From positions 153,834 to 217,833 of the forward strand of contig NZ_QAOO01000001.1 of assembly GCF_003051105.1 (NCBI RefSeq): 64,000 nucleotides of DNA, written 5' to 3'. The position numbers and the translations under genes are program-made. Positions 26,151 to 35,668 of the stretch are shown in pieces (the stretch's first letter is position 1; every line of letters begins with the position of its first letter). The stretch comes from Nitrosomonas nitrosa (GTDB lineage Bacteria > Pseudomonadota > Gammaproteobacteria > Burkholderiales > Nitrosomonadaceae). The notes under the pieces are model-generated. The model saw only the letters and a list, made by a program, of their open reading frames with translations. It had not been told where the DNA came from and did not search any database.

Positions 26151-28241
26151 ATGCACGTTTACCAGAACCGCTTTGGCAGCAATTCATTAGGCAGCCTAGC
26201 TTCAATAATTGGATTTTTCTTGGCAGCAACCTTAGCTGAGGCGCAGCAAGCCAAACCCTCCGGAGCGGTTGTTTTCGATCCAATCACTGTGACTGCAACA
26301 CGCACAGAAAAACTGCCGGAACAAATACCCAATGCGATTACCCCTATTAAGCGAAGTGAATTTACCGATCATCAGCCGGGAGCGACGCTAGACGAGTTCG
26401 CGCAGGGTACACCCGGTGTTTTTTTTCAGAATCAATATAATTTTACACAGGATTTACGGATAGCCATTCGTGGTTTTGGTGCACGTTCACCATTTGGTGT
26501 GCGGGGTATCCAATTGCGTGTGGACGATATTCCCCAAACGCTGCCGGACGGTCAGACGCAATTAGACGCAGTTGATCCAGCATTGATTGAACGAATGGAG
26601 ATCGTGCGGGGCCCGTCGGCATCATTGTTCGGCAATGCATCGGGTGGCATGATCAGTATCACTACACGCTCACCACGTGAGAAATTTGAACTGTCACCAC
26701 GTCTCGTTTTTGGCCAATACGGTTTTCTGAAATCGGAATTATATGCAGGAGGGCGGATGGACTACTTTGACTATGGATTATTTGGCTCATATCTGCAGCA
26801 GAACGGTTGGCGCACTCATAGCAGCATGGAAAACTGGTTCTCACAGGTCAAGCTAAATTTCCAGACGTCACCCGATTCAGATTGGATGGTAATGTTTCAT
26901 AAATTTTATTCACCCGATTCGAAAGATCCTGGTGCATTGACGCTTGCCGAGGTGAAAGACAACCCTCGGCAAGCGTCGGCGAATAACCGGCTATATAACG
27001 CCAGCGAAGCCATCAGCCAGGAACAATTTGCGATACGCTACCGCAAAAGCCTGACTGCCAATCAAACTTTAACGCTTGTTGCACACACTTTGCATCGAGA
27101 TTTTCAGAATTTGCTACCCTTTACCAATGGTGGTCAAGTGGAATTCGATCGATGGACAGGGGGGCTGACGACCCAGTTTACAAGCGATCACACGTTGTTT
27201 GAACGTGCTAATCGCTTACTGGTGGGGGTCGATTACGCTATCCAGAATGATGACCGGCAGCGTTTTAATAACCATTTTGGCGTGCGAGGTGCGACGAATC
27301 TCGATCAGGTCGAACGCGTACAGAATGTTGGGCCCTTTTTTCGCAACGAATGGCGCGTAACCAATAGCCTGGATTGGGTAGTGGGGGGACGCTGGGATTG
27401 GCTGCATTATCGGGTAAAAGATGCCTATCTTGTCGACAACGATCAATCGGGGAAGCAGACGCTTTCTCAAGTGAGCGGTACAACGGGGTTGGTATATCGC
27501 CTGCATGACAACCATCAAATTTTTACCCATATTGCATCGGTATTTGAAGCGCCTACAACGACGGAACTGATCAACAATCCAGCAGGAATAGGAGGGTTCA
27601 ACCGCAACCTCAAAGCGCAGACATCCTTGAGCAAAGAGATCGGATTACGCGGAAAGCCAGGCGGTTTTGAATATGAGGCGACATTCTTTCATATTCATAC
27701 CCGTAATGAGATTACACCTTTCGAGCTGCTGGATGCGCCTGGCCGGGCATTTTTTCGCAATGCGGGAAAGTCGCGCAGGCTCGGTGTTGAAACTCGGCTG
27801 GCCACACCAATATGGAATGGATTCAGAGGCGAAATTGCCTATACCTTTTCAGATTTCGAATTCGAGCGCTACATTGTCGATGATATCGATCTGAGAGGGA
27901 ACGCTTTTCCTGGTTTACCAAGGCATCGATGGGAAGGGCGAGTGCGTTACACACATCCTACCGGTGTATTTGGGCAATTGCATGTTCATAGAGTCGGGGA
28001 GTTTTTTGTGAATGATACCAATACTGCCACTAATGATGCCTACACACTGGGACAGTTGTTGCTGGGTTGGGAAAAGAAGTATGGCTCGTTCGAGGGCTCT
28101 ATATTTTTCGGTATCAATAATCTGTTTGACGAGCGGTATAACGCAAATACACGTATCAATGCCGCGTTTGGCCGATATTTCGAGCCAGGCCCACCACTCA
28201 ACGTTTTTGGAGGGGCGCGTGTCCGTCTTGTTACGTTTTAA
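26151..28241 (+). CDS. TonB-dependent outer-membrane receptor
   Basis: Outer-membrane active transporter for an iron chelate or similar ligand (696 aa). Signal peptide LASIIGFFLAATLAEA, then a TonB box (DPITVTATR), the plug domain (LDEFAQGTPGVFFQNQ, RGFGARSPFGVRGIQL, IERMEIVRGPSASLFGNASG, ISITTRSP), and a 22-strand barrel ending in aromatic-rich strands (NVFGGARVRLVTF, terminal Phe as needed for assembly). A GTG at 26076 would add 25 residues; ATG 26151 gives a normal signal peptide, although no clear ribosome site is seen for either. No FecIR-type regulator is next to it. Ligand unknown. Confidence 0.9.
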   Translation: MHVYQNRFGSNSLGSLASIIGFFLAATLAEAQQAKPSGAVVFDPITVTATRTEKLPEQIPNAITPIKRSEFTDHQPGATLDEFAQGTPGVFFQNQYNFTQDLRIAIRGFGARSPFGVRGIQLRVDDIPQTLPDGQTQLDAVDPALIERMEIVRGPSASLFGNASGGMISITTRSPREKFELSPRLVFGQYGFLKSELYAGGRMDYFDYGLFGSYLQQNGWRTHSSMENWFSQVKLNFQTSPDSDWMVMFHKFYSPDSKDPGALTLAEVKDNPRQASANNRLYNASEAISQEQFAIRYRKSLTANQTLTLVAHTLHRDFQNLLPFTNGGQVEFDRWTGGLTTQFTSDHTLFERANRLLVGVDYAIQNDDRQRFNNHFGVRGATNLDQVERVQNVGPFFRNEWRVTNSLDWVVGGRWDWLHYRVKDAYLVDNDQSGKQTLSQVSGTTGLVYRLHDNHQIFTHIASVFEAPTTTELINNPAGIGGFNRNLKAQTSLSKEIGLRGKPGGFEYEATFFHIHTRNEITPFELLDAPGRAFFRNAGKSRRLGVETRLATPIWNGFRGEIAYTFSDFEFERYIVDDIDLRGNAFPGLPRHRWEGRVRYTHPTGVFGQLHVHRVGEFFVNDTNTATNDAYTLGQLLLGWEKKYGSFEGSIFFGINNLFDERYNANTRINAAFGRYFEPGPPLNVFGGARVRLVTF

Positions 28242-28242
28242 C

Positions 28243-28259
28243 ACGCCCTGAGAGGGCGT
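28243..28259. terminator. Hairpin between convergent TonB receptor and dinB
   Basis: ACGCCCT (28243-28249) and AGGGCGT (28253-28259) form a perfect 7-bp stem with a 3-base loop, placed between two gene ends. No long T run follows on either side, so termination strength is uncertain. Confidence 0.55.
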
Positions 28260-28287
28260 CATTCAAACCTGATCGTGTGAATGGAGC

Positions 28288-29457
28288 TTAATTCTGTTCA
28301 TGCAGCTCAAAAGGCAGTTCTCCCTGTGTTGAATCTGAAATCTGTGGTAGTGAGTGAGGGGAAGACAATGTGCTGACCCGTATGCCGAGCAGCCGTAACT
28401 TTTTCTCGATCGGTACGCGCCGTAAACATTCTCTCGCTGCACGTCGTATCGAAATATCGTCAGCGATATAAGTAGCCAATGTGGTGTCGCGCGTAACAGT
28501 CCGGAAATCCTCGAAGCGTAGTTTGATACCAATGGTTCGCCCTACATAACCTTTGCGTTGTAAATCCTGAGCAATTTTTTTGCACAGATGAGTCAACGCT
28601 TCAGATAAAGCAGCGCGGTCAATGCAGGGGTGAAGATTACGCTCAAAAGTCGTTTCCCGGCTGATCGATTTGGGTTCCGAGCAGGTAATGACAGGCCGTT
28701 GGTCAATACCGCGGGAGGCCTCATGTAACCAAATCGAATAGCTGCGACCAAAGTGCGTTTGCAGGAAACCCAACTTAGCTTGTGCCAGCTCAGCGATTGT
28801 TTCGATACCCAGCGAGATCAACTTTTTTTCAGTTTTAGGACCGATACCGCTGATTTTGCGCACAGGTAGCGGCCAAATACGCCTTGGAATATCGGCCATC
28901 TCCAGAAGTGTGATGCCATCCGGCTTTTCAAGATCAGAACAGATTTTTGACAATAGCTTGTTTGGCGTGATGCCGATCGAGCAAGTGAGGCCGGTTGCGA
29001 CAAATACAGCTTGTTTGATGCGTTTTGCAAGCGTCAGACTATCTTCAGGCAATAAACTGAGATCGATATAGATTTCATCGATGCCAGTATCTTCGATCTG
29101 AGGCGTAATTGAGGCCACTGCGGCTTTGAACAAATGAGAATAATGGCGATATGCCTCAAAATCAGCAGGAAGCAAAATTGCATCGGGAGCGAGTTGCGCT
29201 GCTTTCATCATCCCCATTGCCGAGAAGACACCCAATGCACGTGCTTCATAGGTGGATGTCGTCACCACCCCTCTGCCAACATAATCACGCAGCCTTGAAA
29301 ATCGTAAACTCCCGTCTGCTTGCATGACCGGCTTATGATCGGAACGCCCGCCAATGACGACCGGCAGGCCACGTAATTGGGGATATCGTAGTAGTTCTAC
29401 TGATGCGTAGAAAGCATCCATATCGAGATGAGCAATTCGACGAGGCAGAGTAATCAT
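28288..29457 (-). CDS. dinB: DNA polymerase IV (Y-family)
   Basis: Error-prone translesion polymerase acting on stalled forks. It has 389 residues with palm motif HLDMDAFYASVE at residues 10-21, EARALGVFSAMGMMKA fingers segment, a second metal-site motif GIDEIYIDLS near 123, thumb helix-hairpin-helix (VRKISGIGPKTEKKL), and little-finger domain (ISRETTFERNL). The motif normally reads SIDEAYLD, so this is a mild variant with the acidic residues kept. The C-terminus lacks an obvious beta-clamp motif apart from QGELPF, which fits a clamp-binding pattern. A palindrome at 29469 lies just upstream of the ATG and may be its operator. Confidence 0.93.
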   Translation of the reverse strand: MITLPRRIAHLDMDAFYASVELLRYPQLRGLPVVIGGRSDHKPVMQADGSLRFSRLRDYVGRGVVTTSTYEARALGVFSAMGMMKAAQLAPDAILLPADFEAYRHYSHLFKAAVASITPQIEDTGIDEIYIDLSLLPEDSLTLAKRIKQAVFVATGLTCSIGITPNKLLSKICSDLEKPDGITLLEMADIPRRIWPLPVRKISGIGPKTEKKLISLGIETIAELAQAKLGFLQTHFGRSYSIWLHEASRGIDQRPVITCSEPKSISRETTFERNLHPCIDRAALSEALTHLCKKIAQDLQRKGYVGRTIGIKLRFEDFRTVTRDTTLATYIADDISIRRAARECLRRVPIEKKLRLLGIRVSTLSSPHSLPQISDSTQGELPFELHEQN

Positions 29458-29468
29458 AGTGATGAGCG

Positions 29469-29484
29469 ATAAGTATGTACTTAT
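29469..29484. promoter_or_regulatory. Palindrome upstream of dinB
   Basis: ATAAGTA (29469-29475), two bases, TACTTAT (29478-29484): a perfect 16-bp inverted repeat ending 12 bases before the dinB ATG. It differs from the LexA box pattern CTGT-N8-ACAG, so a different repressor or a species-specific LexA site is possible. Confidence 0.4.
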
Positions 29485-29594
29485 AGATTCATAGTAGAAA
29501 AAATAGAATTTTGACTAAATATTTAATTCTACGTATATTTCTTTTCTCTTAAAGGTAAAGTTGCGCTTTTTTATTTAGAAGTCACAGATAAGTT

Positions 29595-30206
29595 ATGAAT
29601 ATACTTTTCATCGAGGATCATGTACTGGTTAGAGAGTCGATAGTCTATGTACTAAAAAAATTGTATGAAGATATATTTGTAATTGAAACTTCAAGTATTC
29701 CTGAAGCTTTGCAATTAATTCCCAATATGAAATCGCTTGATATGGTTTTGCTCGATATAGCGTTACCAGGAGTAGATGGTTTAACTGCATTACCGGACTT
29801 ACGTAAAGAATTGGGGGCATTGACACCGATAGTGGTGCTAACCGGATCGGATGATTCTGACATCCTCAGAAAAGCTAAGGAAAGAGGTGCAACAGACTGC
29901 ATTCATAAAAATTGCAACAGAAACGAATTGGTAAATCGTCTGAAATTTATCATAGATACCACTTCCGAACAGGCACCACCCGACACAGATAACCTATCTC
30001 ATGAATCCTTAACTTTGCGGGAAAAAGAAGTTCTACAATTGATTGCTAGGGGAGATCAAGACAAAGTTATTGCATTCAAATTAGGAATCACTATTGGCAC
30101 CACAAAAAATCATATTGGCAAAATCTTACTGAAACTGAATGCGACCAATAGGATGTGTGCCGTACTGAAAGCAATTGAACTCCGAATTATTCCTCCATTA
30201 GATTAG
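29595..30206 (+). CDS. LuxR-type (NarL family) response regulator
   Basis: Cytoplasmic two-component regulator (203 aa). Receiver domain residues 1-120 with acidic pocket EDH (7-9) and phosphoacceptor Asp54 in VLLDIALPG, conserved Thr in VVLTGSD and Lys in DCIHKN. The LuxR helix-turn-helix at about 137-200 reads LTLREKEVLQLIARGD, then GTTKNHIGKILLKLNATNR. Its stop overlaps the stop of the convergent hybrid histidine kinase by four bases, so the two probably form one signalling pair, the kinase's own receiver competing for phosphate. Targets unknown. Confidence 0.88.
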   Translation: MNILFIEDHVLVRESIVYVLKKLYEDIFVIETSSIPEALQLIPNMKSLDMVLLDIALPGVDGLTALPDLRKELGALTPIVVLTGSDDSDILRKAKERGATDCIHKNCNRNELVNRLKFIIDTTSEQAPPDTDNLSHESLTLREKEVLQLIARGDQDKVIAFKLGITIGTTKNHIGKILLKLNATNRMCAVLKAIELRIIPPLD

Positions 30207-32311
30207 CTTTTTTTCTCATTTTCTCTATCGCTATCTAATAGCTCTTGAATAGTTGAACGGAGCAATGGCAGTTCTACTGGTTTATGCAACAATCGGAAGC
30301 CGCTCGCAATAGCTTCCTTGAGTCTTTCTGGAGCGGTATCCCCGGTTAGCAATATCACTGGTAAAGGGTATAAAAAGCAGCTCTGAATTTTTTTTCCCAC
30401 TTCAATACCAGACTCACTCTCAGCAAGCCGATAGTCGATGATGAGTAGATCTGGCTTTACTTGATAGCGATCAATCTGCTTGAAAGCTTCATCTGAAGAA
30501 AGGGCAGTGATCACCTGCCGACATCCCCAATGTGTCAGTAATCGACGCATTCCCTCTAATACCGACATGTCATCATCCAATAGAAGGATCGAGTATTTGG
30601 TAAGAGAAGGTACAACTGGGCGGTTCGTCAATTTTACATCATGTATTTCATGAACAACTCTAGCCTGTGGCAAGGTTATCGAGAAACAGGAACCACGGCC
30701 AAGATTTGAGACTACTTTAATTTCATGTTTTAGAAGATTGGCTAGCCGCTTGACAATAGCAAGCCCTAACCCAAGCCCTTGCCGTCGATCCCGCGCCGGA
30801 TTACTCACTTGGTGAAATTCAATGAAAATTTCATCGAGTTGATTTTCAGGAATACCGCGGCCATTATCAAAAACCTGGATTTGAACATTGTCGCCGCGTG
30901 ACCGTGCTGCGACCAGAACACGCCCATTCTCGGTATATCGCAGTGCATTACCGATCAGATTACGCAGTATACGCTCTAACATAGTGGGGTCGCTGCGAAC
31001 AGAGATGGATGTGTGGCGAATTTTCAATCTATTGCGGTTTTCCAACGCAATCGGCATAAATTCCGACTCTAGCTTAGTAAAAAGGGTTGCAAGCTTAAAG
31101 TTGGCTATTTTAGGCTTGACTACCCCTGCGTCTAATTTTGATACATCCAACAAAGCGTTGAGCATTGAGTTGATAGCACCGATAGACTCGTCTATCTGGG
31201 TAATCAATATATTGTTCTCAGGTTCGCGCACACGATCGGAAAGCTCTGCAAAAAACAAACTGAGCGCATGGATAGGTTGACGCAAGTCATGGCTGGCTGC
31301 AGCCAGAAAGCGGGTTTTGGCCGCATTGGCCAGTTCTGCCGTTTTACGTGCTTTTTCAAGGGCGCGTTCACGCTTGATCAAATCGCTGATATCCGTGTAA
31401 GTCAGTACTCGTCCCCCATGCTGCAATTCAGTTTGTCTTATTTGAAAAATTCGTCCATCATTCAAGCGAAGCTCAGCGCTTTGTATTGATTGCATTTTCA
31501 GTGGAAGTTCACTCAAAATGGATTCGATATCGGTATCGACCGTGATATTGTTTCCTGCTGGACCCAACAAATCGACAAATTGTCGATTCCACATACGAAG
31601 CTTACCCTCCCGATCGGACATGCTGATTCCTTGGTTCATGTTTTCCAGAGCGGTTTCCAAAAGCAAGGATTTTTCTTCGCTCTCAAGGCGCAGCGCAACA
31701 TTTTCGAAATTCAGGCGCAGCGCAGAATCATAAATTCGTCCAATTTTAAAGCTGCCGAAAAGCCCGCATAAGGCAGAAACAGTCAGAATGAAGCCAAAAC
31801 TAAAACTCTCATCGGTTCCTTGTACAAACAGGGGAATAACGAGTGAGCCGATAGTTGGAATAAAAAAAACGATAACTGCCGGCATGTAATTGAACCACGA
31901 CAAGATTGCACCCATCGACACGAAGTAAGTAGTGATCGACATCACCAACAAGGTGTAAGGTTGTGCCTCATCTATAAACAGTAGGTTGGCAATGCCCCAG
32001 CATGACCCCGAGGTTGCCGCCCCGACGAGTAAAAAGAATTTGATCTTTTTGATATCTGAAGGATTTTGGGGATTAATACGGCTTCTATAAAATTGAAGGT
32101 AAGCCCATCTAGTAAAATTGATGGCATTGAGTGCAATGAACCAGGTAAGGAGAGTGTATCGGGAAACGTTATTCCAAAGCACCAAAACAAGAACGATGGT
32201 AAACACCAGTACCGCTAGGAACATGAAAATTCCCTGTTCCGTTGCTGTCCGTATACGTTCAACTTCAATCTCGACTTGAAACTTCTGCGCTACGTTTTCA
32301 GGGGTTTTCAT
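30203..32311 (-). CDS. Hybrid sensor histidine kinase with C-terminal receiver
   Basis: A 702-residue inner-membrane sensor. Six or seven hydrophobic segments occupy residues 30-200, followed by a coiled stretch and a PAS-like domain (ALENMNQGISMSDREGKL). Then come HisKA with His341 in AASHDLRQPIHAL, an HATPase domain (LIGNALRYTENGRVLV N-box, DNGRGIP, GLGLGLAIVKRLA), and a receiver with Asp626 in LLIIDYRLAES and Lys in LLHKPVEL. The DLRQP box marks a subgroup often paired with LuxR regulators, as here. It is convergent with the regulator at 29595. The membrane part has no large periplasmic domain, so the signal is probably sensed within the membrane or cytoplasm. Confidence 0.9.
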   Translation of the reverse strand: MKTPENVAQKFQVEIEVERIRTATEQGIFMFLAVLVFTIVLVLVLWNNVSRYTLLTWFIALNAINFTRWAYLQFYRSRINPQNPSDIKKIKFFLLVGAATSGSCWGIANLLFIDEAQPYTLLVMSITTYFVSMGAILSWFNYMPAVIVFFIPTIGSLVIPLFVQGTDESFSFGFILTVSALCGLFGSFKIGRIYDSALRLNFENVALRLESEEKSLLLETALENMNQGISMSDREGKLRMWNRQFVDLLGPAGNNITVDTDIESILSELPLKMQSIQSAELRLNDGRIFQIRQTELQHGGRVLTYTDISDLIKRERALEKARKTAELANAAKTRFLAAASHDLRQPIHALSLFFAELSDRVREPENNILITQIDESIGAINSMLNALLDVSKLDAGVVKPKIANFKLATLFTKLESEFMPIALENRNRLKIRHTSISVRSDPTMLERILRNLIGNALRYTENGRVLVAARSRGDNVQIQVFDNGRGIPENQLDEIFIEFHQVSNPARDRRQGLGLGLAIVKRLANLLKHEIKVVSNLGRGSCFSITLPQARVVHEIHDVKLTNRPVVPSLTKYSILLLDDDMSVLEGMRRLLTHWGCRQVITALSSDEAFKQIDRYQVKPDLLIIDYRLAESESGIEVGKKIQSCFLYPLPVILLTGDTAPERLKEAIASGFRLLHKPVELPLLRSTIQELLDSDRENEKKS

Positions 32312-32512
32312 GGCAAGTGCTCATGATATAAATATATGGCTGATAGCTATCGATTCCCAAATAAATTCCAATACTGGTTAAAAGCCAGGATTGAAGTTTC
32401 GTTTATATTCTACCGATTTATAGATTTATGAGAATGCTCTGAAAAATAAATGTCGCTTGGTATATCTCACCTAACCGTTCGATCAATGGCAAATTAGTGG
32501 AAAACCGAATGC

Positions 32513-33499
32513 TTATGCAGCTATTAACTTTTGATAGAGGAGCGAGGTTTCCTGGCTAGGGCCAATGCCCAGATGAGAACGAAGCGCATGACGCAACCGC
32601 TGGTAAGTAAATAGCGCTTCAGTACGCCGACTGAGCCGAGCATAACAAATCATAAGACGGTGATAGAAAAGTTCCGCCACAGGTTCAGCTTCGATTGCTT
32701 TGAGATAACAGGCCGCTGCATCCTGCCATTTACCGTTTTGCTCGAGTAAAGTGCCGAATCGTTCCGCCATGTCCACATAATGAGCGCGCAACCGGTCACG
32801 GAAATTCAATACCCAACATGCGGATTCACCTTCCAGAAAGCAACCGCGATACCAGTCGAGGGCTTGCTGAATCGAAATCGGGGTGGCATCCGGTAGATGT
32901 GCCACCCTATTAAACACTAAGCTATCCACCCAGACAAAACCTGGATCGAAAGATAGATAGCGATCTTTCATTCTTATAGATTGTTCATGATTCAGCAATT
33001 TACGCAAACGATGCAGCGTGGTTCTGAGCGCCTGTTCTGCGGCATCTCCATTCGAATCTGGCCACAGATCGTCGATCAGACGACTCTGGCTGGCTTGTCC
33101 ACCATAAGCACACAAACATTTGAGCAGCTCAAGAGGCTTGTGCTGAGTCTTTCGAGCAAAATGAAGTGGCACTCTATCAAGTAAAACCTCAAAACGGCCA
33201 AGCGTAAAAACTCTGATCGGCCAGGGCCAGGACTCGAGTTCGTGTGATTCGGCTTTGATATGATGACGGCGGATCAGGCTTTGTACGTAGATCACTTCGA
33301 TACCAGATTGCAGTGCAAGTGCGAGTAGATGTGACAGCACCGATGGATCCCACTGGTAATCGGGTAGAATAAAATTATTTTCATGACCGATCCGTAAGCC
33401 TGCCCGCAATGGAATAAGCGCTTTCTCCATGTTACCTTCCTTCAACCAGGAATGGGCCTCAATCAGGAGATATTGATATTCATTAATCTTATTTATCAT
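32513..33499 (-). CDS. BTAD-domain transcriptional regulator (SARP-like)
   Basis: A 328-residue regulator. Residues about 95-185 form an OmpR-like winged helix (VFTLGRFEVLLDRVPLHF, RKTQHKPLELLKCLCAYGG, SRLIDDLWPDSNGDAAEQAL, LHRLRKLL). The last 130 residues are a bacterial transcriptional activator domain of TPR-like helices (RLRAHYVDMAERFGTLLEQ, YHRLMICYARLSRRTEALFTYQRL). The first 90 residues are helical and may be another TPR unit. Unlike large LTTR or MalT proteins it has no NTPase. It lies between the kinase and the repeat protein gene, so it may control either one; no direct evidence. Confidence 0.82.
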   Translation of the reverse strand: MINKINEYQYLLIEAHSWLKEGNMEKALIPLRAGLRIGHENNFILPDYQWDPSVLSHLLALALQSGIEVIYVQSLIRRHHIKAESHELESWPWPIRVFTLGRFEVLLDRVPLHFARKTQHKPLELLKCLCAYGGQASQSRLIDDLWPDSNGDAAEQALRTTLHRLRKLLNHEQSIRMKDRYLSFDPGFVWVDSLVFNRVAHLPDATPISIQQALDWYRGCFLEGESACWVLNFRDRLRAHYVDMAERFGTLLEQNGKWQDAAACYLKAIEAEPVAELFYHRLMICYARLSRRTEALFTYQRLRHALRSHLGIGPSQETSLLYQKLIAA

Positions 33500-33727
33500 G
33501 ATTTATACATACAAGTCGTAGTTGTAGGTAAATAATCTCCAGCAGTTCCTCCATATTGCCTATCTCCAATAGAAGCTTGATAAGCTTCCTACTGAAGAAA
33601 TGCTGGCATCAACATTTACCCTGCTTCATCTGATCTGTTAATCACTGCTTCTACTTTACGTTCGACGGAACCTTGTAACCGATTCCGTCTACACGAATTC
33701 AAGATGCTCTATTACATCGCAATGTGC

Positions 33728-35152
33728 TTAGAATCCGGCGGCCATTGCATCCGGCAAAAAGTCGTCTACGGTACCAACCAGCGTAATAGAATTGCCGTCA
33801 TAAAAATAAATGTGATCATCTTGCTCACCTAGCGCATTACCATTCTCATACACCCGGGCGTAATAACCGAAAACATCCTGAGAGGTTGGATGATTGGGAA
33901 AGAGATCGGAATAGATACTTTCCGCCCAATTGTATAGCCGGTCAGCGGTTGGCAGTGAGGTGAGATCTGGAGGAATCATCCATTCAATTTCATTACCATC
34001 GGCGTCATAGCGCTTCGCGTATACGCCATAGTCGCTGCCATCCTGGCCATAAGAATCCCAACTCACTACGAATCCACCGTCAGCAAGCGCTGCAACCGAT
34101 GAGTTGGATTGGTGGCCGGTTGACGTAGTATTGACGCGGAATTCGCCACCCTGTATCTCACCATTGGCATCATAGCGTTGTGCGTATACACCAAACCCAT
34201 CGCCATCCTGGCCAAAAGACTGCCAGGTCACCACAAATCCCCCATCAGTGAGTGCCGTAGTCGATCGGCCCACTTGATCACTGGCTGTTGCAGTATTGAT
34301 GCGGAACTCTCTCCCCAATTCTGCACCGTTGGCATCGTAGCGTTGTGCGTAAACGCCATAACCACTGCCATCCTGGTTATAAGAATTCCAGGTCACCACG
34401 AACCCACCATCGATGAGTGCCGTAATTGATGGAGCCATCTGGTGACTGGCCGTAGTGGTATTGACAAGAAATTCAGCACCCTGCACCTCGCCCACGGAAT
34501 CATAGCGCTGTGCGAATATGCCATAGCTATCGCCATCCTGGCCATGAGATGCCCAACTTACCACGAATCCGCCATCAGAGAGTGCCGTGATTGAAGGGTT
34601 AATTTGACTGCTAGTCGTCGTTGTATTGACAAGAAATTCTCTACCCAACTCTGCACCGCTGGCAGTGTAGCGCTGTGCGTATATTCCAAATTCGTTGCCA
34701 TCCTGGTTATAAGAATTCCAGGTCACCACGAATCCGCCGTCGGCAAGCGCAGCAACCGACGGATTCGATTGATTATCGGCTATAACAGTATTGATAAGAA
34801 ATTCACCGCCTTGCGCTTCGCCGTTGGCAGCATAGTGCCGCGCGTATACGCCAAGACCATCGCCATCCTGGTTATAAGACTCCCAACTCACCACGAATCC
34901 GCCGTCGGCAAGCGCCGCAATCGATGGAATCCGTTGGCTGTCAGTATGATTAGCTTTAGTATTGATGCGAAATTCATCGCCCCGCGCCACGCCACTGGCA
35001 TCGTAGCGCTGCGCGTATACATCAAAGAAGCCATCCCCATTTTGGTTATAGGATTGCCAGCAAACAACAAATCCACCATCGGTAAGCGCAGCAGTCGATG
35101 GGCCTCCTTGGTAATTGGTCATATAGGTATTGATCAGTGTATCGGTAATCAT
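33728..35152 (-). CDS. Seven-repeat DGGFVV protein with C-terminal surface domain
   Basis: A 474-residue protein made of seven tandem repeats of 49-50 residues with the pattern ALADGGFVVSW, SYNQDGDGYGVYAQRYDANG, GGEFRVNT. The Asp/Gly-rich turns suggest calcium binding and a beta-propeller-like form. The final 75 residues (RLYNWAESIYSDLFP, GYYARVYENGNALG, HIYFYDGNSITLVG) are a domain shared with the protein at 24146. ATG 35152 has AGGAGG six bases upstream; an earlier in-frame start at 35170 lacks this. No Sec signal peptide is visible, so if exported it would need another route (for example type I). No enzymatic motif seen. Confidence 0.75.
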   Translation of the reverse strand: MITDTLINTYMTNYQGGPSTAALTDGGFVVCWQSYNQNGDGFFDVYAQRYDASGVARGDEFRINTKANHTDSQRIPSIAALADGGFVVSWESYNQDGDGLGVYARHYAANGEAQGGEFLINTVIADNQSNPSVAALADGGFVVTWNSYNQDGNEFGIYAQRYTASGAELGREFLVNTTTTSSQINPSITALSDGGFVVSWASHGQDGDSYGIFAQRYDSVGEVQGAEFLVNTTTASHQMAPSITALIDGGFVVTWNSYNQDGSGYGVYAQRYDANGAELGREFRINTATASDQVGRSTTALTDGGFVVTWQSFGQDGDGFGVYAQRYDANGEIQGGEFRVNTTSTGHQSNSSVAALADGGFVVSWDSYGQDGSDYGVYAKRYDADGNEIEWMIPPDLTSLPTADRLYNWAESIYSDLFPNHPTSQDVFGYYARVYENGNALGEQDDHIYFYDGNSITLVGTVDDFLPDAMAAGF

Positions 35153-35668
35153 GATTCCTCCTTCAACCATTGCAGTTATTTGTCAGATAAAATAAAAACG
35201 TATCTGTTAAATATTCGTTTAATGGTAGATTCAACGAATAGTGGGGAACAGTGTGCATCAACTGCATTCATTCAAAAATATGCAATTGGAACTATAACTT
35301 GTGGCAGATATCTGCCTGAATTGAACTTAGGGAAGGATAGAAAAAGAAAGAATGGGCATTGCGCTTCTATTGGTTCGTATACTGAAATTTTGGGAATGAT
35401 GATAACTTTGTCATGGTTGAACGATCTGGTGGAATAGGCCAAAAGACATATGTCCACTGATATCTGCTCACGGAATGAAAAGAGCGTCAATCATCGATCT
35501 ATGGTCAATCGACTCAGTATCGCCTATTGCTAAAACCAGTTGATAACATCCCGTCAGCTATTCCGTAGAAGTGTATTATCAATAAATACGTTAAATAGGC
35601 GGATTCACAATACGACCCAAACTACCAAGCTTCAGACAAACCTGGTCTGCTCAATTCTGATATCTGCA
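35153..35668. other. Gene-free stretch between divergent genes
   Basis: 516 bases between the starts of the repeat protein and the porin pseudogene. Open frames here are short or mere continuations of shadows. It probably holds both promoters. I see no repeat, RNA or strong hairpin in it. Confidence 0.5.

Noticed and set aside
32981..33184. Plus-strand frame opposite the BTAD regulator gene
   Set aside because: No protein-like features; antisense shadow.
34604..35437. 277-residue plus-strand frame opposite the seven-repeat protein
   Set aside because: A shadow of the repeats on the coding strand; the true gene has a strong ribosome site and clear repeat units.
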